A stretch of DNA of 64,000 bases from Actinacidiphila sp965342175 (GTDB lineage Bacteria; Actinomycetota; Actinomycetes; Streptomycetales; Streptomycetaceae). Shown piece by piece: positions 8,934 to 19,274 of the stretch; the first letter of the stretch is position 1; each line of letters opens with the position of its first letter. A program made the translations under genes and the position numbers. Where the stretch lies: positions 73,767-137,766 of the forward strand of contig NZ_CBDRBL010000006.1 of assembly GCF_965342175.1 (NCBI RefSeq), in the 5' to 3' direction. Below the pieces are notes generated by a model. That model was not told where the DNA came from, ran no database searches, and saw nothing but the letters and a program-made list of their open reading frames with translations.

Positions 8934-10384
8934 GCGACACCGCCCCCGCACCGCCCCGCATGCCGCAGCCGCCGCCCGTGCGTCCCGGGACGTCTGCGCA
9001 CCGCGTACCGGCCCGTGTCCGCGTCATCGCCGTCGTCCTCCTCCTGGCCGCACTGACCGCCGTCGTCGTCTGCACCCTGCGAGCGGACGACGGGCAGGGC
9101 GGCCCGGGCCGCCTGCTGCCGGCCGGATACGCCGTCGCCTGGGCGCTGTTCGCCGCCTCCGCGTGGGCCGTCCGCACCGTCCCGGCGCGCGCCGCGACGG
9201 GGCTGGTCCTGGCGGGAGCGGCCGCCGTGGCGCTGGCCGGCCTCGCCGGACCGCCGCGCACCAGCACCGACATGTACCGCTACGTCTGGGACGGCCGCGT
9301 CCAGGCAGCCGGGATCTCCCCGTACGCCCGTCCGCCCGCCGCTCCCGAACTGGCCAGGCTGCGCGACGGCTGGCTGTTCCCCGCCGAGGACTCCTGCCGG
9401 GGCTGGGGACTGACCCGGACGGACAGCGGCCTGTGCTCCCGGATCAACCGCCCCACCGTCCCGACCATCTATCCACCGGTCGCCGAAGGGTGGTTCCTCG
9501 CCGTCGACCTCCTCTCCTCGCCCGGCGACCGGCACAAGCCGCTCCAGGCGGGCGGAGCCCTGCTGGCGTTCGGGACCACCGCCGCCCTGCTGGCGGTGCT
9601 GCGCCGGCGCGGCGACCCGGACCGGGCCCCTGCGCGTGCCGCCCTGTGGGCCTGGTGCCCCGCCGTCCCCTTCGAGGCGGTCGACAACGCGCACATCGAC
9701 ACCCTCGGTGTCCTGCTGGCCGTGCTGGCCCTCGGCACCGCCACCGCCGGGGCCCGGCGGGGCGCGTTGCTCGGTGCGGCCGCCGCCGTGAAACTGCTGC
9801 CCCTTCTGGCGCTTCCCGGCGCTCTCTCGGGGGAGCGCGGGGCGGGCCGCGTCCTGCGCACGGTGTCGGCGGCGGCGGCCGTCATCGCGCTCGCCTATCT
9901 GCCGTACGCCTTCGCCTCGGGCGCGGGCGTCCTGGGCTACCTGCCCGGCTACCTCGCGGAGGAGGGCTACCAGCCCGACGCGGTGCGCCGCTTCGCCCTG
10001 CTGCGTCTGCTGCTCCCGGACGCCGCCGCGGGGGCGGCCGCCGGCGTACTGATCGTCCTCGCGGCCCTGTACGTGTGGCGACGGGGCGACCCGGCCAGGC
10101 CGTGGCGCGGCGCCCTGATGCTGACCGGTACCGCGCTGCTGCTGGTCTCGCCCAACTACCCCTGGTACTCCCTGCTGCTCGTCGGGCTTGTCGCGCTCGA
10201 CGGGCGCTGGGAGTGGCTGACCGTCACCTTCGCGGGCACCGCGCTCTACCTCGGCGGTCCGCTCCTGCCGGGCTTCCCCCTCCAGGCGGTGACGTACGGC
10301 ACGGCGGCCGTGTGCGTCGCGAGCGGCGCCTGGCTGCGCACCGCCGCCGCACGACGACTCCTGCGGAGGAGCCCGCGCTCCTGA
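8930..10384 (+). CDS. GT-C type integral-membrane glycosyltransferase (GT87/mannosyltransferase-like)
   Basis: A 484-aa polytopic protein with about 11-12 hydrophobic segments. After the first three helices there is an extracytoplasmic loop with TSTDMYRYVWDGRVQAAG, typical of polyprenol-phosphate-sugar-dependent GT-C enzymes in which the acidic residue near the first loop is catalytic. Further conserved-looking parts are TIYPPVAE and VKLLPLLALP. It is the last gene of the operon 6635-10384 and would act on the outer face of the membrane, using a lipid-linked sugar that the GT2 enzyme could make. That division of labour is inferred. Confidence 0.82.
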   Translation: MSDTAPAPPRMPQPPPVRPGTSAHRVPARVRVIAVVLLLAALTAVVVCTLRADDGQGGPGRLLPAGYAVAWALFAASAWAVRTVPARAATGLVLAGAAAVALAGLAGPPRTSTDMYRYVWDGRVQAAGISPYARPPAAPELARLRDGWLFPAEDSCRGWGLTRTDSGLCSRINRPTVPTIYPPVAEGWFLAVDLLSSPGDRHKPLQAGGALLAFGTTAALLAVLRRRGDPDRAPARAALWAWCPAVPFEAVDNAHIDTLGVLLAVLALGTATAGARRGALLGAAAAVKLLPLLALPGALSGERGAGRVLRTVSAAAAVIALAYLPYAFASGAGVLGYLPGYLAEEGYQPDAVRRFALLRLLLPDAAAGAAAGVLIVLAALYVWRRGDPARPWRGALMLTGTALLLVSPNYPWYSLLLVGLVALDGRWEWLTVTFAGTALYLGGPLLPGFPLQAVTYGTAAVCVASGAWLRTAAARRLLRRSPRS

Positions 10385-10471
10385 GAGAGGCCGCGCCGGG
10401 CCTGCGCGGCGCCGGGGCGGGGCGCGGGCGGGAACCCCGGCGGCGGGCGGACCTCCCACCCGCACGTACCG

Positions 10472-12868
10472 TCACCTGAGGCGGCCCAGCGCCTCCCGCA
10501 CGCGGCGCACGTCGCGCAGACGCCGCTCGTACGTCGCCCCGATCCCCAGCAGGAGGACGCCCGCCAGGGCGAGCGGCACCCAGCGGGGTACCGCGCCGAG
10601 GGCCTGGGCGAGGTACGGAGCCAGTTCGTGCAGCGCGTCGAGCGCGAGCACCGCCGAACCCAGCAGCAGCGGCGCGGCCAACCGGTGGCGGGCACCGAGG
10701 AGCAGTACCGTGAGCGAGGCCGCGCCCAGGCAGAGGGGGCGGCCCCAGCCGGGGTCGCCCCAGGCGGCGGCGAGGCTCGGCAGGAGGGTCGCGGCGAGCC
10801 CCGGGGCGTAGGCCGCCCAGGACGAGAACGCGGGGTCGCGGCGCCGCCGCAGGGCGCCGAGGGCCAGGGCGGCGACCGTGACGGGGAGGGTGTACGCCTC
10901 CGGGGCGCCGACCCCGGACGCCGCCAGGCGCACCCAACTCGCCGCTGTCAGCAGGCAGGTCGCCACGTATCCGAGCCACCGCCGGTCGGCCCGCAGCGCC
11001 GCGACGGCCGCTGTGAGGACGCCCGTGAGGGCGAGCGCGAGGGCGAGCAGCGCGGGGTCGTCGGCGACGAGGACGACCCCGAGGAGGGCGGCCGCGTGAC
11101 CGGGGTCCTCGAAGGGGCGACCGGGGGCGCGCAGGGCGGCGCTCTGGGCGGCCGCGGCGATGGCCAGGAGGGTGAATGCCGCCGCGTGGGCGGGCAGTCC
11201 GATCCAGGCGAGGCCGGCCGCGCAGACGACCGTGGCGGCGGCGGTCACCGCGCGGGTGCGTGCCGCCGCGGCGTACAGCGCGCCGAAGCAGGCCAGCAGC
11301 ACGGCGAGCACGGTGAGCGTCGCCGTGCGCTCGGGGTGGACCCAGGCGACGGCCGTCGCGGCGAGCCCGCACGCAGCCGCCAGGGCGGTCCAGGCGAGGG
11401 CTCTGGCGAGGGCTCTGGCCGACAGCGCGAGCAGGGCGGCCACGACGACAAGCCGCAAGGGCAGCGGGCCGGGCACGCACACGGCGAGCGCCGCCGACAC
11501 CAGGGCGCCGCAGGCGGCGACCGGGCCGTACGCGGTGCCGCGGTGCAGCCGCGCCGCAGCGGCCAGTTCGGCGGCGAACACCCCGGCCACCACGACCGCG
11601 CCGTACCGGCCCTCCCACGCGTCGGGCCTGAGCACGCCCACGGCCAGCGAGGGCAGCGCCCACAGCAGTGCCAGGGCGTGTACGGCGGCGGCTCCCGCCC
11701 CCAGCCCCGCGGCCACCGGGCGGAGGCGGACCGGGACGGCGAAGGCCGCGAAGCCGAGGACGAGCGCCGCGCACACCAGGTACCCCGGCACGACCCAGCC
11801 ACCGGGCACAGCGGTCCGGGCGAGCCCGCCCACCGCGCCGACGACCGTGAGCGCCACGCCCCCCGAGAGCGTTCCGGCCACCGCGGCGGGCACGGTGCGC
11901 CGCAGCGCGACGGCGAGCGCCACCGCCGCGGCGCCCAGCAGCAGCGCGCCGGCGCGCAGGGCCGCACCAGCGTCGGCGGCCGAGAAGGAGAGTCCGCCCG
12001 CGGTGAGCAGCCCTGCCGCCCCGACGGCCGTGCCGGCGCAGGCGGCGGTGATCCGCGTGCCGCGTCCGCCGGAACGGAGGGCGGCCACCGCGTCCAGCGC
12101 GGCCGTGACGAGCAGGGCGGAGGTGACACCGTAGGCCGACTCCGTGGCCGACGCCCACAGCGGCAGGGGGAGTTGGCCGATGAGCACGGCGAAGGGCGCG
12201 GGCAGCGCGAGCCGCCCGAGCGCCTTCCCGTACCCGGCCCAGAGGGCGGTGACGACGGCCAGGGACACCGCCGCGTAGCGCAGCCCGTCCGTGCCGGACA
12301 GGGCCACGCGGTGCAGCGCGTACGCGTCGAGCAGCAGCAGGACGAGGCCCAGGCAGGCGACGACCTCGGCCGTCGCGGTCAGCCCGCGGCGCAGCAGCAG
12401 CGCCGGCGCGCCCGTCGCGGCGAGTGTCAGCGCGGCAAGGACGGCGGCGCGGCCGCCGATGCCGAGGTGGCCCCAGCTGATGACGGTGAACGCGGTCGCG
12501 GCGACGGCCAGCAGCACTCCGCCCAGGGCGAGCAGCAGGTTCTGCACCGCGTGCGGCGAGGCCTCCCGCCGCGGCGCGGCACCCCCGGGCGCGCCCGGAC
12601 CGCGGCCCCAGGCCGCGCCCGGCCGCCCGCCCCGCGGTGCGGGCGGCTGCGGCGGCCGCAGCAGCGCCAGCAACTCCCCGCGCCGCACGAGCAGGCGGCC
12701 GCGTTCGGAGTCGAGCCGCAGCAGTGCCCGGTCGGTGGCCCGCAGTTCCTCGGCGACCGGGCCGGTCAGGGGCAGCGCGCAGCGCGGGCACGCGGGCGGT
12801 GGCGCCGTCGCGGGCAGCCAGGTTCCACACGCGGGGCAGCGGTCGTGCGGCGGGGGCGTCGTCTCCAT
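10472..12868 (-). CDS. Large zinc-ribbon polytopic membrane protein
   Basis: A 798-aa protein with an N-terminal zinc ribbon (C11-x2-C14 and C27-x2-C30), a short helical region with many Arg and Leu residues, a Gly/Pro/Ala linker, then more than 600 residues that are almost entirely hydrophobic, giving some 20 or more predicted membrane helices. It resembles the Streptomyces family annotated by similarity to the SCO7613 C-terminal region; no activity is known to me. The ATG at 12868 gives the zinc ribbon near the N-terminus; an upstream in-frame start at 12904 is possible. It is convergent with the mannosyltransferase gene and diverges from the SRPBCC gene. Confidence 0.72.
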   Translation of the reverse strand: METTPPPHDRCPACGTWLPATAPPPACPRCALPLTGPVAEELRATDRALLRLDSERGRLLVRRGELLALLRPPQPPAPRGGRPGAAWGRGPGAPGGAAPRREASPHAVQNLLLALGGVLLAVAATAFTVISWGHLGIGGRAAVLAALTLAATGAPALLLRRGLTATAEVVACLGLVLLLLDAYALHRVALSGTDGLRYAAVSLAVVTALWAGYGKALGRLALPAPFAVLIGQLPLPLWASATESAYGVTSALLVTAALDAVAALRSGGRGTRITAACAGTAVGAAGLLTAGGLSFSAADAGAALRAGALLLGAAAVALAVALRRTVPAAVAGTLSGGVALTVVGAVGGLARTAVPGGWVVPGYLVCAALVLGFAAFAVPVRLRPVAAGLGAGAAAVHALALLWALPSLAVGVLRPDAWEGRYGAVVVAGVFAAELAAAARLHRGTAYGPVAACGALVSAALAVCVPGPLPLRLVVVAALLALSARALARALAWTALAAACGLAATAVAWVHPERTATLTVLAVLLACFGALYAAAARTRAVTAAATVVCAAGLAWIGLPAHAAAFTLLAIAAAAQSAALRAPGRPFEDPGHAAALLGVVLVADDPALLALALALTGVLTAAVAALRADRRWLGYVATCLLTAASWVRLAASGVGAPEAYTLPVTVAALALGALRRRRDPAFSSWAAYAPGLAATLLPSLAAAWGDPGWGRPLCLGAASLTVLLLGARHRLAAPLLLGSAVLALDALHELAPYLAQALGAVPRWVPLALAGVLLLGIGATYERRLRDVRRVREALGRLR

Positions 12869-12948
12869 GGCTCGGAGTGTGACGCGGCCCACGCACCCGG
12901 GCATGCGCGCCGGTACTCATCTCCGGCTTGAGTACGCACACTGACCCC

Positions 12949-13425
12949 ATGGACTGGAGCCGTTACCGCTTCCGCAGCCTGTGGCGGATCGCCGCCGCAC
13001 CCGAGGCCGTGTACGCCCTCCTGGAGCGCCCGCACGAGTACCCGGCCTGGTGGCCCCAGGTCCGCGAGGCGCGGCGGACCGGTGCGAGCTCCGGCGCCCT
13101 GCGCTTCCGCTCGCTGCTGCCGTACGACCTGTCCGTCACCGCGCACGAGACGCGCCGGGACCCGCAGGAGCGGGTCCTGGAGGCGGCGCTGTACGGGGAC
13201 CTGGAGGGGTGGGTGCGGTGGACGGCGGCCGCCGACCACACGGGCGGCGGCACCCGGCTGCTCTTCGAGGAGGACGTGGTCGTCAACAAGCCGCTGCTGC
13301 GGCGGCTGGCCGTGCCGTGCCGCCCGCTGCTGCGGGCCAACCACGCCCTGATGATGCGGCAGGGGCGGCGCGGCATGGCCGCCGCCCTGCGCGCGCAGGG
13401 CGCACCCGGCGCGGAAGCCGTTTGA
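12949..13425 (+). CDS. SRPBCC (polyketide cyclase/START-like) family protein
   Basis: A 158-aa protein beginning with a basic RYRFRSLWRI, followed by APEAVYALLERPHEYPAWWPQV, the hallmark start of the SRPBCC helix-grip fold with its WW pair. The C-terminus, including NKPLLRRL and RPLLRANHALMMRQG, is typical of small ligand- or lipid-binding members. No catalytic residues can be assigned. ATG 12949 is used; TTG 12928 in frame is possible, and neither has a good ribosome binding site. Confidence 0.8.
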   Translation: MDWSRYRFRSLWRIAAAPEAVYALLERPHEYPAWWPQVREARRTGASSGALRFRSLLPYDLSVTAHETRRDPQERVLEAALYGDLEGWVRWTAAADHTGGGTRLLFEEDVVVNKPLLRRLAVPCRPLLRANHALMMRQGRRGMAAALRAQGAPGAEAV

Positions 13426-13463
13426 ACGCAGCCGCCCGCGCCCTGTATTGTTCAGGTCGTCCC

Positions 13464-13535
13464 GGGCGATTAGCTCAGCGGGAGAGCACTTCGTTCACAC
13501 CGAAGGGGTCACTGGTTCGATCCCAGTATCGCCCA
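13464..13535 (+). tRNA. tRNA-Val (anticodon CAC)
   Basis: A 72-nt cloverleaf. The acceptor arms GGGCGAT and ATCGCCC pair perfectly and are followed by discriminator A. The D-arm is AGCTCAGCGGGAGAGC. The anticodon arm is CTTCG-TTCACAC-CGAAG with anticodon CAC, which reads GUG valine codons. The T-arm contains GGTTCGATCC. The 3' CCA is not encoded. GUG is a preferred valine codon in such GC-rich genomes. Confidence 0.97.
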
Positions 13536-13542
13536 CCCTCAC

Positions 13543-13573
13543 GAAGGGCCGGTCCATCACGGACCGGCCCTTC
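13543..13573 (+). terminator. Terminator after tRNA-Val
   Basis: A perfect 13-bp inverted repeat (arms 13543-13555 and 13561-13573) with a 5-base loop starts eight bases after the tRNA. It lacks a long T-run, as is usual in Streptomyces. It also lies downstream of the minus-strand exonuclease gene and could serve both strands. Confidence 0.85.
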
Positions 13574-13590
13574 GCCGTGTGACCGGGCCG

Positions 13591-13635
13591 CACGACGCGG
13601 TGCCGTACGACGCGGTGTCGCACGACGCGGTGCCG
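13591..13635. repeat. Three tandem 15-bp repeats
   Basis: Three consecutive copies of CACGACGCGGTGCCG with one or two substitutions lie between the tRNA terminator and the end of the exonuclease gene. No function is evident; the array is too short and without spacers to be CRISPR. Confidence 0.7.
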
Positions 13636-13679
13636 CACGGCACCGGGCGGCAACTCCCCGGGCGTGACGCGGGGGAGTC

Positions 13680-14420
13680 CTACGCCGCGGGCTCCTCGGG
13701 GGCCCGTGCCGGCGACGGTCGCAGCGGCCAGGCCGGGTCGACCCGCTCCTCGGTGCCGCTGCGGGCGAACCACGCCTGCAGCCCGCGGGCCTGGCCCGCG
13801 TGCCAGAGCGCCTGCCGGGCGTGCAGTTCGGCGGGCAGCACCTCGCCGATCCGCGCGGAGAAGCGGTGCCCCAGCACCCGTACGAGGGCGAGCGCGGCGA
13901 GGGCGTCCGCCGCGGCGTCGTGGGCGTCGGTCAGGGCCACACCGTAGTGGGCGCACAGGTCGGTCAAGGTGCGGCGGCCCTTGCGGTAGCGGTCGAGGTG
14001 CTTGTCCAGGACCCGGGGGTCGAGGACGCGCAACGGGCCGCGGACCAGGTAGGCGTCGAGCGCCCTGCCGCGATGGCGCCTCAACTCCCGGTCGAGCAGC
14101 GTCAGGTCGAAGGGTGCGTTCATCACCACCAGCGGCACCCCGGCCGCGGCCAGTTCGCCGAGCGCCCGGGCCACTTCCTCCACCACCGGGCCCGGACGGC
14201 GTCCGTTCGCGCGGAGGTAGTCGTCGTCCAGCCCGTGCACCGCCCGGGCCCCTTCGGGTACCGGGACGCCCGGGTCCACCAGCCAGCGGGTCGTCCGGAC
14301 GGGTGTGCCAGGGGCGTCCTCGACCGCCAACGCCGCCGAGACGACCCGGTCGTGCTCCACGTCGACCCCCGTGGTCTCCGTGTCGAAGGCGGCCAGCGGG
14401 CCGTCGTACCAGTGCGGCAT
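13680..14420 (-). CDS. DEDDh 3'-5' exonuclease (DnaQ-like)
   Basis: A 246-aa protein with the full DEDDh active site: D13 and E15 in FDTETTG, D105 in NAPFDLTLLD, and H167/D172 in HDAAADA. This is the fold of the DNA polymerase III epsilon subunit and of stand-alone exonucleases. The stretch after residue 185 is a short C-terminal extension containing ARQALWHAGQARGLQAW. It probably degrades or proofreads DNA or RNA 3' ends; the physiological substrate is not known. ATG 14420 is supported by GGGAGGTG seven bases upstream. Confidence 0.92.
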   Translation of the reverse strand: MPHWYDGPLAAFDTETTGVDVEHDRVVSAALAVEDAPGTPVRTTRWLVDPGVPVPEGARAVHGLDDDYLRANGRRPGPVVEEVARALGELAAAGVPLVVMNAPFDLTLLDRELRRHRGRALDAYLVRGPLRVLDPRVLDKHLDRYRKGRRTLTDLCAHYGVALTDAHDAAADALAALALVRVLGHRFSARIGEVLPAELHARQALWHAGQARGLQAWFARSGTEERVDPAWPLRPSPARAPEEPAA

Positions 14421-14590
14421 GGCGCACCTCCCGTGCGGTCGGGGGATCGGGCGGCCGACGGACGCCCTTACGGTACGTACCCGTGACCGCACGTCACCGA
14501 ACCGCAACGGTTTGCGACTTGTCACTGGTGGGGATGAACTCCGCAGCGGGGATCGTCAGGATTCCCGGGCCCGGAAAGGCACGGAGAGCG

Positions 14591-15157
14591 ATGGCGCTCG
14601 AGCAGCCAGGCCCGGGTGGGCTGCTGTCCGAGCGGAACACACCGCTGCGCGGCGGACTCGCCACCACCAGCTGCATGGAAACCCTCCAAGTGGGATATCT
14701 GCACGCGGTGGCGGCCGCCGCCGGCTGCTCGCTCGCCCAGCCCTTCCCGGACAACGGCATCGACTGGCACATAAGCCACAGTTCGCACGGCCACGGAGTG
14801 GACGACGAGGTCACGATCAAGGTGCAGCTCAAATGCACCTACCAGGTCGCCCCGCGGCCTGCCGGTCCGAGCTTCGCCTTCACTCTCGACAACGAGCACC
14901 TGGTGAAACTGGCCCGGACCCCGGTCTCGGTGCACAAGATCCTCGTCGTGATGCTCGTGCCGCGTACTCAAGAGGAGTGGCTGCGCGCCGGCCACGACCG
15001 CCTGGAGCTGCGCCACTGCTGCTACTGGACGAACCTGGCCGGCCACGCGGTGACCGGCAGGCGCAAGACCACCGTGCGGATCCCCACCGCGCGGATCTTC
15101 GACGACCGGGCCCTGTGCGAGATCATGACGCGGGTCGGGGCGGGAGGGAGGCCCTGA
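14591..15157 (+). CDS. DUF4365-type protein with a PD-(D/E)XK-like nuclease motif
   Basis: A 188-aa protein. The central strands carry NGID58WHIS and VTIKVQ79LK81CT, with E30 in a preceding helix. This E...D...QxK pattern is what DUF4365 members and other divergent PD-(D/E)XK nuclease-fold proteins show. Whether it cuts nucleic acid is untested here. The ATG is preceded by GGAG at a short spacing. Its stop overlaps the start of the next gene by one base (TGATG), so the two form a coupled pair. The region just upstream diverges from the exonuclease gene. Confidence 0.72.
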   Translation: MALEQPGPGGLLSERNTPLRGGLATTSCMETLQVGYLHAVAAAAGCSLAQPFPDNGIDWHISHSSHGHGVDDEVTIKVQLKCTYQVAPRPAGPSFAFTLDNEHLVKLARTPVSVHKILVVMLVPRTQEEWLRAGHDRLELRHCCYWTNLAGHAVTGRRKTTVRIPTARIFDDRALCEIMTRVGAGGRP

Positions 15158-16347
15158 TGAGCCGGACGTCCGACGACGCAATCGTCCCGCCCGACCCCGA
15201 GCAGGTCGACCCGGGCGTTCTCGTCGCCCTGCTCGCCCGGCACGGCTGGCGGCGGCGCGGGGGCGCCCCGGGCCGCTACACCCGCTGGACGCCGCCGGGC
15301 GATGGGGAGTCCATGGCGCGGACCAGCCTCCTGGTGCCCGAGCGGAGCGTCCCGGGCGCCGCCCGCTACGCCGACCACTCCGAGCTGCTGGGTGAGGCCC
15401 TGCACGCGCTCGCCCGCTGCGGCGAGCCCTCGGCACGCGAGGTGCTGACGGCGCTGGCCGTCCCGGGCGACGAGATCCGCTGGCACCGCGAGCCGCCACC
15501 GGCCGCGGGCGCGGCCGTGCCGTGGACGGCGGCGGAGCAGCTGCGCGCCGCCGCGCGGGCCATGCTGATGTCCGCCGCCCGCGCCGAGCAGGACCGCTTC
15601 GGCTACTTCGGCGCGCGCCACACCGGGCACGCCGCGGCCCTGCTGGAGCGGGTACTGGTCGGTGACGCCCCGGGCCACCGGCTCACCGCCTATGTGCCGG
15701 TCACCGAGGGGCGCGGCACCGTGGCCACGATGCTGCGGGCCCTGCAGGCCACCCGGGACGCCGTGGACTACCAGCGGGCCACCGGCCGCATGGAGGCTTT
15801 CGACGCGGCCGTCGGCCTCGGCGTCTGCCACGAACTGGCCGATTCCCTGGTTCGGATGGTGCGCGGCACCGAGGGCGTGCTGGTCAGCCTCGCCTGGGCC
15901 CCCGCGGCCGGCCCGCCCACGGGGTTCACGACCGTGCCCGAACCGGTCGAGTTCTCCCCCGGCGACCTCCCGGCGCTGGTCGCCGCCAGTGAGCGGTACG
16001 TGCGCGCCGAACCCCCGGTCGACGTACGCGTCACCGGCACCGTCACCAGGCTGCGCCGTCCGCGACCGACCGGGGGCGGCACCATCCGGCTGCGCGTCCT
16101 GGCGGGCGCCGACGTCCGGCACATACGTGTCGTCCTTCCCGAGGAGGGGTACCGCATCGCGGCCCAGGCGCACCTGGTCGGGCTGCCCGTCCGGCTCTCC
16201 GGGCGGTTGGAGCGCCGTACCGGCTTCCGCCACCTCACCCACCCCTCCGCGCCGGTTCCCGTCCACGTCGACGAGGCCGACCGCGACCGGCTGCTGAAGG
16301 CGCTGCACGGCGGAGTCGACACCTTCGAGGACTCCTTCGGCGGCTGA
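15157..16347 (+). CDS. Uncharacterised protein, partner of the DUF4365 protein
   Basis: A soluble 396-aa protein that I do not recognise. The N-terminal 60 residues (VDPGVLVALLARHGWRRRGG) look like a small compact domain. The centre is helical and carries a conserved-looking YVPVTEGRGTVATML. The last 110 residues (VRVTGTVTRLRR, IRLRVLAG, VRLSGRLERR) look like alternating beta strands, possibly an OB-like fold. There are no membrane segments, signal peptide or cofactor motifs. It is translationally coupled to the preceding nuclease-fold gene, which implies a joint function. Confidence 0.7.
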   Translation: MSRTSDDAIVPPDPEQVDPGVLVALLARHGWRRRGGAPGRYTRWTPPGDGESMARTSLLVPERSVPGAARYADHSELLGEALHALARCGEPSAREVLTALAVPGDEIRWHREPPPAAGAAVPWTAAEQLRAAARAMLMSAARAEQDRFGYFGARHTGHAAALLERVLVGDAPGHRLTAYVPVTEGRGTVATMLRALQATRDAVDYQRATGRMEAFDAAVGLGVCHELADSLVRMVRGTEGVLVSLAWAPAAGPPTGFTTVPEPVEFSPGDLPALVAASERYVRAEPPVDVRVTGTVTRLRRPRPTGGGTIRLRVLAGADVRHIRVVLPEEGYRIAAQAHLVGLPVRLSGRLERRTGFRHLTHPSAPVPVHVDEADRDRLLKALHGGVDTFEDSFGG

Positions 16348-16376
16348 CGGTGCCCGACGGCGGCTGACGGCGCCCG
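16338..16376. repeat. Tandem duplication of 19 bp across a stop codon
   Basis: Two copies (16338-16356 and 16358-16376) of CGGCGGCTGACGGYGCCCG, differing at one base, lie at the 3' end of the preceding gene. Copy one contains the gene's TGA stop. It looks like a small slippage duplication. Confidence 0.7.
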
Positions 16377-16508
16377 CCGTGCAGGCGGCGTCGCCCCCGC
16401 GGAGGGACCGGCGCCAATCGCTTCGCGGTACACCCGCGCGGCTCGGTAGGATTCAGCGGTGCAGCATTCCGCTGCCGGATTCTGTGGGACATACGTCAGG
16501 AGCAACCG

Positions 16509-18491
<1,983 letters not shown>

Positions 18492-18500
18492 GCGACCGGA

Positions 18501-18547
18501 CGCACCGGGGCCCCGGAGGCTATTCGCCCTCCGGGGGCCCCGGTGCG
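18501..18547. terminator. Bidirectional terminator between thrS and the ion-channel gene
   Basis: A 19-bp inverted repeat (5' arm 18501-18519, 3' arm 18528-18547, one bulged G, 8-base loop) sits ten bases after thrS. Its 3' arm encodes the last residues of the convergent channel gene, so one hairpin can stop transcription from both sides. Confidence 0.85.
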
Positions 18548-19197
18548 TCGGGCCGCTCCTCGGGTCGGCGGAAGCTTTTGATCAGCCAGGACGAGAAGGA
18601 CCCGACGACCGCGCCGATCAGGATCACGCCCAGGAACATCACGCCCACGGCGATCACCCGCCCGCGCACCGTCACGGGGACCAGGTCGCCGTACCCGGTC
18701 GTGGTGATCGTGGAGCAGAGCCACCACACCGACTGGCCGTAGGTGCGGATCTCCGCGCCGGAGGCGTACCGCTCGTCCGCGTAGACCTGCAGGCTCGCCG
18801 CGAAGCCGAGCAGCAGGGCGCTGAGCCCTGCGTAGGCCATGACCCGAACCTCCAGGGAGAGCCGCGGCCGCTGGTAGCGGTTCTGCATCTGTCCGTAGAA
18901 CTGCAGCATGCGCAGCGGGCGCAGCAGCGGCATGAACACCACCACCAGGTCGAGCCAGCGCCGGCGGACGTACGTCCAGCGGTCCGGCGCGACGGCCACT
19001 CGGACCACGTAGTCCAGCACGAAGAGTCCCCAGGTCGCGAGGGTGATCAGGAGCAGTAGGTCCGACCAGCCGGGCGGCAGGTCCGGGACGAGCACGCGCA
19101 CCGCGTACGTGACGAGGAACACCAGGGACGCGAGGGACAGCGGCACGCTGCCCCAACGCTCCCATTCACGCAGCCGCCGCTCGTCATCCATGGGCAT
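18520..19197 (-). CDS. Potassium-channel family membrane protein
   Basis: A 225-aa protein of the voltage-gated-like ion channel family. Hydrophobic segments are SLASLVFLVTYAVRVLV, LLLLITLATWGLFVLDYVV, LDLVVVFMPLLRPLRML, MAYAGLSALLLGFAASLQVY and IAVGVMFLGVILIGAVVGSF, with the potassium selectivity filter TTTGYGD before the last one. The S4-like segment has few arginines, so strong voltage sensing is doubtful. The start is ATG 19197 or ATG 19191. No RCK domain is fused. It is divergent from the HIT gene. Confidence 0.88.
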   Translation of the reverse strand: MPMDDERRLREWERWGSVPLSLASLVFLVTYAVRVLVPDLPPGWSDLLLLITLATWGLFVLDYVVRVAVAPDRWTYVRRRWLDLVVVFMPLLRPLRMLQFYGQMQNRYQRPRLSLEVRVMAYAGLSALLLGFAASLQVYADERYASGAEIRTYGQSVWWLCSTITTTGYGDLVPVTVRGRVIAVGVMFLGVILIGAVVGSFSSWLIKSFRRPEERPDAPGPPEGE

Positions 19198-19274
19198 GGG
19201 GCCAGCATCGGCCCCGCCGCCCGGAGTGCCCCCGGCGACACGCAGGGCGGGGACGACGCCATATGCTGCAAGGC

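Noticed and set aside
13591..13635. Short tandem repeats as a CRISPR remnant
   Set aside because: Repeats are contiguous 15-mers without spacers, and no cas gene is present.
13464..13680. tRNA-Val as attachment site of an integrated element
   Set aside because: No integrase, no duplicated tRNA 3' end and no mobile genes nearby; neighbouring genes look chromosomal.
14519..14540. TTGTCACTG near the DUF4365 gene as another PafBC promoter
   Set aside because: One mismatch in the first block and no TANNNT at eight bases spacing.
16348..16508. T-box leader for thrS
   Set aside because: The 161 bases lack a T-box sequence and antiterminator stem. The same holds for the regions before hisS and alaS.
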